Below are positions 49,901-61,962 of a stretch of DNA of 64,000 nucleotides, piece after piece. Below the pieces are notes generated by a model. The model was not told where the DNA came from. It made no database searches and saw only the letters and a list, made by a program, of their open reading frames with translations. The position numbers were made by a program, and so were the translations under genes. The DNA lies in NCBI GenBank assembly GCA_907165065.1, contig OU015541.1, positions 11,399,001 to 11,463,000 of the forward strand. The letters run 5' to 3'. Position 1 is the stretch's first letter, and each line of letters begins with the position of its first letter. This stretch comes from Caprimulgus europaeus. Lineage: Eukaryota; Chordata; Aves; Caprimulgiformes; Caprimulgidae.

Positions 49901-51934
49901 AACAATTCCTCCACAAAACCAAAGTAATTGACAATTAGTGAAGTATTTCCACTGCATGAAAATACAAATTATATGAGAGCTGTGCAAGCTGCTACAACTG
50001 GTGCCTTTCTGTCCTTGTTGCTTGTCTCCTCACTTTGACAGCAGTTGTCACTTAAAAGGATGCACTCCAGATAACAGCTGCTATCAGCAGGACACTTTTT
50101 AGTCATACCTGCTTGACAGACCTCCAAAAATGTAAGGGATTTGCTATGAGCTTGGTGATCTGAGTTTCATAAATTTAATCATAATTATTTTTCTGTATCA
50201 GTGTCTTCATTTTGCAGAACACTAACTTTTGCACTTCAAATCATGGCAAAAATATAGCATGCAAAAATAAAAACACTCTTGGTAATCAGAAGCTCATCAG
50301 AGGGGAGACACTGATGTTCATTTGATTTATTTTCCATTGGGGGAAGACAACAGAGATTGTGTTTTAGAGCTGCACTACTCTAGAATTGGCTGCATGGAGT
50401 GGAGCTGTGCTCCTGCTACATCTCCTCGCTGCTCCCCTCTGGCCCTGGGCTTGCAGCGAGAAGGTGCTTCCACACCGAGGAGTAAGAGCCCACGTTAGGC
50501 AGGATTTGACCCTTGTTTGGAAGGCAACAAGGCCCATTTTGGCTGAAAGCTTCTCACCAGTTTCTGGGGCAAAGGAGCAGAGAAGAGAGACCGAGTATGA
50601 AGCATTTGGGTGGTTGGTAAGTCTAAAAGTTGATCCACTACAAGTGTGATTGGTTTTGAAATGGATTGGTGTACACATTTCTAGTAGCTCTGTGGAGAAG
50701 AGAGAGGAGGTGTAGTCGGAAGAAATGAGCAGCAACAAAATGGTTTTAAAATCTAAAATGAAGGGTTCCCTGTGAAAAATCAGAAGCTTTTATTTTTTTA
50801 ATAGTTTCCTAAAAAATAGCTGCTTGAGAATCAAGCAAAAAAAATCTGTTCTGGACTCACTAGGCCACAAGGTACCATCGATTCATACCTTCAATTCACA
50901 CTGGTGTCAAACCCCGTTTGTCAAACCATGACTATCAACACACTTGCTCTGAGAGACAAATAGAAAAACCCCAGTGAAACCTCCTAATCTTCTGCTAGTC
51001 TGGGTTATTAGTAGCTTTGTAACTAATGATGGGTGAACCTCCTAAGGTCTGAGATGTCAGTGGGAGTTATATGCCTGGATCAAGGACACAATATGACCCA
51101 GATAAATTTAAAACAAAAAGGTAGATCAAAATGTGGGTCAGGCAGTCGCTAGTGTTTCTTTAAAGATGATAGAGGAACGGTTTTTAACACTTCCGAGGAG
51201 TTTTGTTGATGTTCTTATGTACGCTCTTTGTTTAAAAAAATAAATACATTTTTCATGCCTTCAAAATTCCAAGCTGCAGAAAATTTCCTCTTGTGATGAG
51301 AAGCATTCAAAACAAAAACATGTGGCCTGATTTGTCTTTTATAGAAATCAAAGGCTGTATTCTAAAGAGACTTCCTTTACCACACAAATGTAGCAGATGT
51401 TTTTTAAGATTATAGCTGCACAAGCAATCTATGGTTTGAATCTCAGAAGCATTTAAAGTTTTTTTTAGAGGAAGAGTTTTTGTGTTGTACTGTGATAAAC
51501 TGCAAGTGAGTAGGAAAGGGATTGTCTAAGACAGGTAATTAAGGTGACAGTGTACAGTAAATTTGGCCAGCATTGTTTTTATTCAGGAAAATAAAGTTAA
51601 AAATGATCAGGCTGTCTCAGCCTAATGTTTTGCTAGTGGGTTAATTAAAACACATTTTCAATGCCAAAGGTGAAGAGATTAGATCTATGGTAAAAGCAGC
51701 CCAACAGAACAATATAGCCAGAAGTGTGTATCTGCATACGTGTTGTCACACGATGTTATGTTGTTTCCATGATTGTTGTCCTTGAGTGAAGCCCTTGTGT
51801 GTGCACTAGAGCAAGTGGTGCTGGATCCAAGGGCAGGGCTCAAGCAAAGGGGCTGATCCTATGCAGGCACATCAAAGAGGCTTTGTCAGTGGGCTCAAAG
51901 TTGCTGGGTCAAGCTTCAAGCAGAAATGTCAGGT
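46944..51934. other. Non-coding DNA, no gene seen
   Basis: About 5 kb of unique sequence. The part 47880-48070 (with CATTAATGAATTAATTTAC and TTAATTAATATAC) is dense in homeodomain-type cores and may be regulatory. 49745-49790 carries a trace of an ancient repeat (ATTGACTTCAGGAGCTCTGG). 51500-51680 also has an enhancer-like texture. Chance frames up to about 124 codons (50364-50738 minus, opposite 50386-50649 plus) have no recognisable domain. Confidence 0.5.
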
Positions 51935-51994
51935 CTTAATCTTGTAGTCCTGTCCTGTCTTAATCCTGTAGTCCTGTCCTGTCTTAATCCTGTA
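51935..51994. repeat. 24-bp tandem repeat, 2.5 copies
   Basis: The unit starts CTTAATCCTGTAGTCCTG and ends TCCTGT. Copies lie at 51935-51958 (one T/C difference), 51959-51982 and, partially, 51983-51994. Each unit itself contains a duplicated GTCCT word. A local slippage or short duplication event. Confidence 0.92.
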
Positions 51995-52250
51995 CTGCCT
52001 TCCTGCCATAATAACGTCCTTCTGGCTATCTGCGAAGCTCGTGCAAGGTCTGAAAGACTGACTGACCATCTCAAGGAGCTTTGATCCTTGGTGGTTGGTG
52101 GGATACTGCTCTGACAGTGTTAAAAAATGGGTTCCTGAAGTAGTCTGAAATGGGAAGTGAGGCTATAAACCATGTCTATAACCTTTTAAATAGATCTAAA
52201 GAGTATTGATCACTATATATTTTAGTGAGATATTTTGAGAAAAAAAAGGG

Positions 52251-52276
52251 TTTTTTTTTAAAAAAAAAAAAAAAAA
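52251..52276. repeat. T9-A17 homopolymer junction
   Basis: Nine T directly followed by 17 A, a perfect palindrome of at least 18 bp (T9A9). It could form a small hairpin and is a likely site of length error in sequencing or assembly. Confidence 0.9.
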
Positions 52277-53309
52277 CAGGCAGGAAAAGATGATGAGTGA
52301 AAAGACAGATTGTGCAAGAGGGAAGCCCTGAGAGACTGGGAGCATTTCAACATATAGGACTCTCTGCAGCAATCAGCTGCATGGCTTGTTGCTGGGTAGT
52401 CACACGGAGGAAATTCAGCCAGGGAGCATGAACCCTGCTGTGCTCTCCATTGCGTGTGCCCAGGACACAAGGCCAGTCCTGGCTGTTTGGTTTAACGTCA
52501 CTGTCAGCTGCAGCCTTGATAGACGAGTGGCTGCTTGGTAACTAGCAGAGGAGGTGGAGGACGCTAGACTTTGGGTCAGAATTAGATATCGCAGCTTCTG
52601 CTCTCTCAGTAAATGTGAGAGTCCTGCTGGCAGGAAAAACCACTCTGTTATTCCAGGATGGCTCTCCCATTGCAGCAATATTTTATTGATTTTTGTGAAC
52701 TATTAACCCACTCTTTTCAGGAATACAGTGAGGGATGGTGATGTGGGTTACCCTGCTTCTCTGATGAAATCTGGTGAGGAAGATACTGGGCGTTACTTTG
52801 CCCAGGGCTCAGCACAGTGTAAGCCATTGTGTCCAGGTGAAAAGTCCTGAACCATCTTGTGGTGGTGGGACATGAGCTGTGGCCATCCCCATGTACAGCC
52901 CGGGCTTGGGAAGCTCTTCCTCCTCTGTGCTTACCCTCTGCAAAGCCACCCTCATTTTTCATTTGACATTTCTTTACTTTTTTGAGAAATGCAGATATGT
53001 AGCATTTCTTTCCTCTTAGGAAGATTTAATCACAACCTATTTACTGGACAAGCAGAAAGCAGGTGGGGGAAAAGAGAGAGGCAGGTAAGGGAAGGCAGGA
53101 GTCATCTTTAAACCTCTTTTTTTGACAAGTCACTCATGTTGTCTGGCGGAAATGTAACTTTTGTGTTTTGCTTCCCTCAGTGTTGGGCAATCCATCCTGA
53201 ACACACTGCAAATATGTTCTTGCCCTTGTTTGCACTCTCACTGCTTCTTCTGATCCTCTTGGTTATGTATTAACGGTATCTTCTCTGCACAGATGGGAGT
53301 TCCTGTTTG

Positions 53310-53332
53310 CTTGTTTGTTTGTTTGTTTGTTT
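53310..53332. repeat. (TTGT)n microsatellite
   Basis: About five and a half perfect TTGT units preceded by a related TGTTTGC word. Simple repeat only. Confidence 0.9.
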
Positions 53333-56300
53333 CTCAGGCAGGACAGCAGCAGAACAATTTGCAAACCAAGGGCAGGTTTCTCCATGCAAGAGGTCAGACA
53401 CAGGGAGGAAGGGAGAAGTGGATGGCAGGGGCAGGGAAGCAAAGGGCACTGTCGCTTCCCCATTAGCTCCAGCACTTCTGACATTCGTTCTGCACCATGT
53501 AGCGGGGAGTGGCTGTGTGACTGCCCTGGCTCTTCTCCTCAGCAATGGAGTTTTAACTCAGCTCTAGAAAATACACGGAACACATTTTGTCAAAATGAGG
53601 AAACTTCTGCTGTTGGAAGTTTATGTGAAAACACAAGATGGTTGGCTGCACCAAAAGAAGCACCAGTAGTGATACTTCTTGTGTGTGCTGATGCTGTGAG
53701 AGCGTGTACTTCAGAAAAGAAAGCTTGGGTTTAATTAACTTTTTTTTTTTTTCATCAAGGATGGAAGTTTTGCCACTTCTGAAATGTTCCCATTTTATGA
53801 AATTGTCAAGTGATGGCAGATACCACCTAAGAAAAAATGTTCTTTACCCTAATGATTGCTCCATAGTACAAGTTGGCACAATTTTGGAAGCTTCAAGAGC
53901 AGTGCTAATTTTTAAGGGCTACAACTTTTTAATTGCAATGCATCTCTACCACTACATCATCTCCCACTACTAGACACTTTCTCTAAAGACTGGACAGGAC
54001 CACCATTATGACCATGAAATTTCTAGCTACTGGATAACATTGTACCAAATTCTGGCTTCAGTTACACCAATTAGAATTATTTCACATTCTACACTTGTCA
54101 GATTGTCTTCTATAGATATTATGTAGACATATCCATATTTTCCACTGTTTACAGGATATAACATTATTTATTAACAAGACTGGACCAAGATGATGGGGCT
54201 TCTACTGTGCCTTTAAGCCAAAGACAGCCAGTCCCGGTTCCAGGACTCTGTTTTCTTGCTGTTCTCATTCACTTGTATGAGGTCATAATCGGTGGCCCTG
54301 AATTAAGAGAAAACACCTAAAAATGAGCCACAGCCCAATCCAGAGGCCATCCCACACAATGATCATAGTGGATCATTGTTCATACACTTGTTAAACCATG
54401 GGGGGAAGGTTTTTCACGATGCTGGCAGAGCTGAACTGTCTAGGGCTGACATCTCACTAAAAGACATCTCCATTAACTTGGGCCAGCAAGAGTCCCTGCC
54501 CTATTTAATTCAGGCTTCCTCACTCTTTAAATGAGACATTTACTGGAAGACATTACAGCACTGCTTGCAGGCTGCTGAGTGCAGAGAAACTGTGTTGAGG
54601 GGAAGAGTGAAAATGGAAATGTGAAAGAAGGCAGAGTCATCTCAGAAAGACTGTTGTCAGTAGTGATCAGGAAGAGGTTAAGAAGAAAAAATCAAGATCC
54701 TTTGTATCAGGTGTATTTTCCTCCAGAAATCTCTACAGACCTGATTTCAGAATCTGCCCCAAATAAATAGAAATTATCTAGTCAAGTAAATCCTGAAATA
54801 AAGTAGGATTTAGAAAGTTAATATTGTGCATGTCAAAGACCTGGCCTCTTCCTTTCCCTGGTGAGTAAAAAAAGACTCAGGACACTGATAATAAGGCTGA
54901 GAAATAGAGTTAGTGTAATTTCAGCAAGAGTAGAAACAACCTTGAGCTTGATGGATTCTTTAAAACAAACCTCAGTGCTACCAGAAAAGACCAGTAAAAT
55001 TGCTAGGGATGGAAGGGTGATAGATTTCCTTGCATGATTGTAGCATTGTGCCCCATCCCTTCTCTCCAAGGACCACCCCTAAGGACAAGCAAGTAAAGCC
55101 AGGGTATTTCCCACTTAAATTTAAATATCTAGTTGAGGTACTTAAGGCCTGCACTGGTTGTTCTGGCCTCCTATTGCAGTCAGTAGAGAGATCACCCTTG
55201 GAAAGTGCAGTCCACCTGGAATACCTTATTTTTCTCCACTGACCAGAGAAAGAGTCCAAAGTGATCATGTCACTAAACTCGGTATAATGAGTCTGGATAA
55301 AAGTGAGCAACAACAGCCCACACCTCCACTGGTAAGTTTGAAACTTTTGCTGGGAAAATATTAAAAGGTGTGTGAAAATTCATTACAAATTCTGCTCGTA
55401 TTCTCAGCTACTTCTATTAGTTTCCCAGGAATACTGTAACAAATTATTTTAATGAGGGGGAAGTCATGGTAACATCTGGGTTTTTTATTGAAAGCAGGAG
55501 AATTCTATGTGACTTGAAAGAAAGACTGAATAATTTTCTAGGAGATAACGCTTTGTCAACTGTATTCCTACATCAAAGTATGGCAGGAAAGAACTGCCTG
55601 AAACCTCTGGCCTGTGCCATTCAGGGAGGTAGAGTGAATGAACTATTATCTCTTCTGGACTGGAAGTTTATTAACTGAAACCAAATTCTGATTTCTTACC
55701 TAAAAATATAATAAATCAGAAATCTAAAACTCTTCTAATCAATGAGCCAAAAAAAAATCCCTGTGTCATCAGCAGAGTCTAGTCAACAGATTACAAATAA
55801 TTGCTATGAACTGTTCAAGACATTTCTTTTTTTCAGAAAACATCTGTAGTAAATGATTTGAACAGCATCATAATCTGTGGACAATTTATGAAACAGATAA
55901 AGCAGTAAAATTCATTGATCAGTTTACTACATTGTCAAAGACTGGCAAGAAGCTCCAAAAATGACAACCATTTCCTGTGCACAGCAATGAATAATGTCTT
56001 TTGACCATCACTGACCAGAGCAAGTTAAAAGCAACCTTCCAGCTGAAGTTAGCCTGATCTTTGCTTCAGGACTGATTGCCTTGTAAAGAGAACTGTGAAG
56101 AAGTCTTCACGGCTCTCCTGAGGCAATATTTGGGTCAGGCCTTGAGCAAGTGAAGGGCAATGGTGTCACTCAGGCTATGCAGCCACAGTGGACCTGTAAC
56201 AAAAAAGCCAAAAAAAGAATAATTGATTAGCAGGGACTGTATAAAAACCTAGTGTGCACATCTCCTGTCTTTGGTAGCCCAGCATAGTGTTCCATGTGTG

Positions 56301-56530
56301 GGAGGTTTTTTGAGGGGCAGCAAGTCAATGACTGGTTTCTACTTGAGTATGCATGCTGAGGACATCATACAACACAAGTCTACACGTTGCTTCTCAATTA
56401 ATTTTCCATTTACATCCTCCTGTACCTGACACATTCTGTTTGCACTGAGAATTAATATTTGCAGACTAATGGATCCATCTTGGGCATTAAGGAAGAGAAA
56501 AAAAGATGAAAAAGAAGGAAGAGAGACCCC

Positions 56531-56570
56531 AGGAGAGGGAGAAAAAGAGAGAGAGAGAAAGAAAGAAAGT
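56531..56570. repeat. Purine-rich GA/GAAA simple repeat
   Basis: GAAAAAGAGAGAGAGAGAAA followed by GAAAGAAAG, all purine on the plus strand. Short and imperfect. Confidence 0.88.
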
Positions 56571-59500
56571 ATGTAGTCCTTGAACAACTTCTTTCATACT
56601 TAGGAAAAACAAGTATTGTGTTCAGCAGCCATTTCAATTAAACTGGCAACAGTGTGTTGGGCTGGTGAGTATACATGGCTTATCTATAGAATTGGATGAT
56701 CCAATCACAGTTACTTAAAAAGAAGAAAATACTCAGGCAAATTAAAATATATATATCATATTTTAGTAAAACCCCATTAAACCATCACACCCTCTTCTTT
56801 CTGCAGCTCTGCTGGCACTGGGGCCTTGGCAGAGTGTTTGAGTCTGATACTTTAACAAGAGACATTATTTTTCAGCTGAGGATCTTCCTTCTCCTGCCTT
56901 TATTATACTCAGCTTTTGCACCATTCAAACCCAACTGATATGTACCCAGCAGTGGGACTGGGAGCCTAGTTTTGTATATACATCACCTTTTACTGTACTT
57001 GATAGTGGCTAATTCTGGTCCCTGCCATGTGGAACATTTGCCTCAAAACAATGCAATTCTGCAAAGAAAAGTGTTTGCCTGGGTACTGAGTTCAAGGTGT
57101 TTTGGTTCAGCCTCATCAGGTAAATAAAATGAGCCCAAGAATAATCACCAAAGCCAGCTGGTGGACAATGGCCAGCATCTCTGCTAGTAAACTCATTTCT
57201 CCTCCAAAAAAGTGGGAGTTGCATGTGTGCTGCCCCCAGGACTGATCCTTCAGCCATACTGTGCCCAAGAACCATTCAGGGAGAGAAGGACTTGGAATGG
57301 GCCAGATTCATGCTAGAGAACAGCTTAGCAGTTGACTGTATAAACAGTTTTGTTCTAGTCCTGGGAACACTTCCAGACATGTTTGAATTTACTAATTTAA
57401 ATGTAGCCTTGAAGTCCCACTGCTTGCAATACTACTCTAAATTTCCCTTGTGAGCAGAGAGGTCACATGGGCAAGATCATAACCACATCACTTTAATAAA
57501 CCAGACAGTAGAAAGCAAGCAATTATAAAAAAGCAAAACTTACTTAACAGGATGGGAACTGGAACCCTTTTATAGACTAGATTTACATTTTCTGCATAGC
57601 AATGTAGTTGGTTCTTACTGGAGAGAGTTACAGCCTCTCCCAGTTAGGAGCAGTGGCTCAAAAAAATCTGATTTTCTGGATACTTTTCTGATGCAGCAAA
57701 TATTTGCATTTTCCATTTCAGTGTGAAGAGTCTGGATGGAAATGGCAGTGTTGGTCATTGGGGTAAAGCTCTTCACATGCATCTTCAATTTTTGCAGACA
57801 ATTCTGGATGAAAATATTTATAGCCTGAACAAGTAGTTTGAGCAACCTAATTTATAAACAATAATGGATAATTGTTAACAATTAAATGTTTGATTACCCA
57901 ACTGGGCCTACAGATCAGGTTGCTAGATTTCCATCTGCTAATAACTGTGTTCACAGGGGATCATGGGACTGAAAATGGGAGTGAAGACAGGGGTTTACAA
58001 GATGCAACACTGAATGTGCAAGCATGAAGCTCAGTCTGCTGATCAGCTAGAAAACCAGAAGCTTCAGCTGTCTACTCTGTTTCTAAATCTTTGCATTCAA
58101 GACTGCAGTGTAAATGTCTGCAGATTTAAATAGCATCCATTATATTAGAGATCAATGAATTAGATCAGTGTGCAATTTGAATTCCCCTTCTGCTTTCATA
58201 AACTACAGGTAGGAATAGGCCACTTCTGTTCTTAAATCCTACATAACTTTCCCACACTTAAATTTGCAGATCACATAAACCCCTCTTCTGGATCTAGCTC
58301 AGTTCCCCAGGCAGATGAATCTGCACCCGTGGAGACTGGTGGAGCTCGCTCTGGGTGTCAGAGAGGGTGCAAACTCTACTCAGATGAGCAGCACTGCAGT
58401 GAAGGTCACAAAGGAGTGCCCAGCAGTATTCTGTTCAGTGGCTGAATCTGTAACTTTCCTTACGTGGTGATGGAAGACCATTAGTTTCCTTCACAAAGGC
58501 TGTTAGTAGCAGTATGATTGCAAGTAAAAAAGACTTGGTGGGGCTGGCAGGGAGAAAAGATTACATGTCTCTGGTTCTCTTGTTGCCCTCAGCTCCTAGG
58601 TAGCAGATAAAGAGCCCAGAATTAAGCCAGTTTTAAATGGATTTAAAGCAACCTCCTGTTTGTCTACAGACATGGATATTGTGCAATGATTTCGTGGTCT
58701 GTCCCCAAAGATTTGGCCTTTGTCAAGGATTTCAGCAATTGTCCTGCACAGCCATGGCTTCACAGTGTGCCATTTTTTTGAAAACTTGGCTCACTTTGTG
58801 TGTATTTCCCCTCTGTCTCAGCTGAGTTGCCCTCACTGGCAGCTGTCTAGCAAAAATACAGAGCAGGAGATCTGAATAGCATCCTCTACTATTGGGCAGT
58901 ACCAATTAAAGATTGCATTTAAGTGCCCTGGATGCAGTGAGATCCCATAGGAAACAGATGATTCCTTGTGGAGGCAGCAGCTCTCTAATATCCCCATCCT
59001 AAAAGGGAGGTCTTGTTAGGTGGTGGGAAGATTCTTGAAGCCTGAAGGAAAGCAAGATTCTCATCCTTGACAGCATGGGAGCAGCACAACTACTCTACAT
59101 CAATAAGTAATCTTATCATGAGAAGCAAAGGTTAATGACTAATCTGTTTACCTGAGCTTCATTAATCAAAGATTTACTAGAAGCCAGAATCCTCTCACTG
59201 CTCAGACACAGACAGCTTTGCTTCCAGGTTAAAACAGACAACTACACAAACTGCACAAAGCATGTAACTCAATACAGACCAATTTTCCCAGTGTGTGGAT
59301 GACAAAGGGGAGCATCAAAGAGAAAAGACTCTAATCAGAAGGGATTATATCCAGGCTGCATGGAGCAGAGGGAAAGCCTCAGTCTCTAGTGATGTGAAGA
59401 AGAGTTTGACTATGGCTAACAGCAGTATCATCAGCCATCTGAAATGATTATGGGGTATTTTTATGTCGTGAAATATTATCTTATTCTTCATGACAACTGA

Positions 59501-61897
59501 CATCTCAATAATAGCACCTGTAAAGATGCAAAAGTTGCCAGAAGACTGCCAAAAACGATAGGGTAAATATCCAGCACAGAGATCTGGGAAACACAGTGTA
59601 GATTGCAGGGACAACCACAGGAGAATTGCCCTGCCTGCCCTCTCCTTAGGAACTGGTATGAGGTGTGCTGTAAAATATGTCTACTTAACGGGGTTATTTA
59701 GATCTTTATGTGTTGTGACAATTAATGTCCACATTATGGTTCTGATTATTATCCTGAGGTTAAAGGCACTAAAGGAAAAATGAATAGCAACTTAGGCTCC
59801 TGGTGTTGACTATTCTTTCTGCAACTTTAACCCAACAGTTCTCTCCCTCCAGCACTCACAGAATGACAGCCCAGTTTTCCTAGAGAAATCACTGGAAGTG
59901 GAAAACTTTCTGATGGGCCCAGTTCTCCAATTAGGAGACTACTGACAACTGAGTTACTCACCCGTTTTCGCTCCAGGGACTGAAAAATGTGGACCCCAAG
60001 AGAGCAAATCAGATGAAACTAAGTTATCTTTCCTGTGCAAAGTTGATTCATTTAATTCAAGAGACAGTAAACCCTCTTTACATGGGGTTGTCACCATGCC
60101 AACTGATATTACATCATATATGTGTAAACCTAGACACAGGGGAAAAAAAAAAGGAAAATACTTTCCTAAACTAGAGAGTCCAGGGCTCTGTGGTGGCCTG
60201 AGGTCCCTTTTCTTGGTCTCTTGTCACATCTCATGATTCCTCTATTGTTTTTAACAAGGAAAGAGAACTGCACTAAGCAAGGAGAGAGTTAGTTCAATGA
60301 TTTGTCAAGCTCAGGCTTTGTAGTTCTCGTTCCAGTCATGGTAGAGAGGCCACGCTGCCAGTGCTGTGCTGGGACCTGCAGGTACCGCAGTTGGTCAGTG
60401 CAGTTAGCTGCAGGGTGCTGTAGCCATGCAAAGCTGCAAAGAGTCTGTGGGGAGTGAAAAAGGGAGACAGAAGAATCAGACCAAATCTATTCCAGGATAT
60501 AGCTGCAAAGCCATTTACTTACTGGAATACATCTTTTTAATGCCATGTGTTGTGAAGTAATTCATTCAGGGCCAGATTATGATTTCCTTTTCATTACCTT
60601 ACTTCCTCCACTCAAATATGAGGCTCAGAAACTCTTTTGGTCTGTATCTGCTATCTGTCTGCCTTACCCATATGGCTGGAGGCTCGGGAGAAGGATGTGC
60701 TGGGAGATGTCCCAGACTCAGTTGGGACCTACAGCGATGGTCAATCAGTGTGGAAAGAGGAAGTGCATATATGCTACATTTAACATTTTAAAAGTATCTA
60801 AACCATTTCTTAAGGTTCTGAACTTCCTCTTCTACTTTACCACACACCAGCCCACAGACCTGTGAAGGGTTGCTGTTATCAAGTGCAGCACCTCATTTTC
60901 TTAAGCGTTTTTCAACCACCAGCCCTGAAGCCTTCTTATCACCCAAAACCGAGAGAAAATGTTGGTTTGCAGAGGAAGACATCAGCCAGGTGCCCTTACT
61001 GCTTTATCTGTGCACCAGGCATGGATGTCATTATCAGCATGGGGCAAACCTGACATCATTGCTTGGCATCCTTCGAGTTCAGCGGCAGTGATGTGGCCGG
61101 ACAAGGAAGATTCTGTTTTTAATAAAACATATTTTGGCTATAGGCAATGCTGCTCTTTCCCTGGAGAGAATTATCAGTTTCATGTGAATCTGTTTTTTTT
61201 TGTATGTATGGAAGAGAAGCTACAGAACTGTACACACTGGGAACTCCTGGTGAAGTGGGAAAAGGTGTATATATAATCACAAATACACCTTTACACCAGA
61301 AATTATTTTTAAAGACATAACTTCCCATTTTAACATTGAAACACTTAGCATAATTTTAATGCTCTTTCCCTCTAACTCCACAGATATTTCACTTACAACT
61401 CAAAGAAAACATACAACTACCTCTGTCACAAATAAGCCAGTAAAAGTAGGGAAATATAATTAAATGAGCAGTTGGAATTTATTTTGGAGAGATTGAATCT
61501 GAATGAATAAGACCAACACTTGTATCCTTTGTTGCTCTCTACTAGGCTGTTGCTAACAGAGCACATCCAAATAAGAAAACCACATTTTTCTCAGTAAGGA
61601 AAAAAAAAAAAATTCCCATGCAAGACTCAGGGCTCTTTTTTATTGAGATAGAGTGGGAACTGTGGAGAGGAAGGACTTAAAGAAATCTTTGGAGGTGGCT
61701 GGCTGAGATTCTGTTGCATTGATCATTTAACACCACTAGGCCTTAATTGCATGGTTAATGGCATGCTACAGATTTAAATTCTTCACAGAAGTTTCTTTTT
61801 TCTTTGTGATTTAAATCAAAATGCATAAAAAAATTATATATCTTCTTCCCCAGAGACAACTACAGTATCCCTGGCAATAGGAATTAATGAAAGATGC

Positions 61898-61962
61898 TGC
61901 AATCCTTGAAATCAATGTAGTTACATTGATTTATACTGGTGTAGGAACTGACCTTTGAGTTC
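61898..61962. repeat. Trace of an ancient amniote interspersed repeat
   Basis: Contains TTGAAATCAATGTAGTTACA, TTGATTTATACTGGTGTAGG and AACTGACC. The pattern 'TTCAATGGAGTTACACTGATTTACACCAG..GAGGATCTGGCCC' is common in turtle and other reptile genomes as an old dispersed repeat. This copy follows it over about 50 bp with substitutions. Family name not known to me. Confidence 0.5.

Larger units (their letters stand above)
51995..61897. other. Non-coding DNA, no gene seen
   Basis: Nearly 10 kb of mostly unique sequence with no recognisable gene or well-supported transposon. Simple structures: a T9 run followed directly by A17 (52251-52276), a (TTGT)n run at 53310-53332, and a GA/GAAA-rich tract at 56531-56570. 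Frames of up to about 140 codons (53315-53734 plus, 55 kb region minus) overlap others and have no recognisable domain. Base composition is AT-rich, especially after 55.4 kb. Confidence 0.5.
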
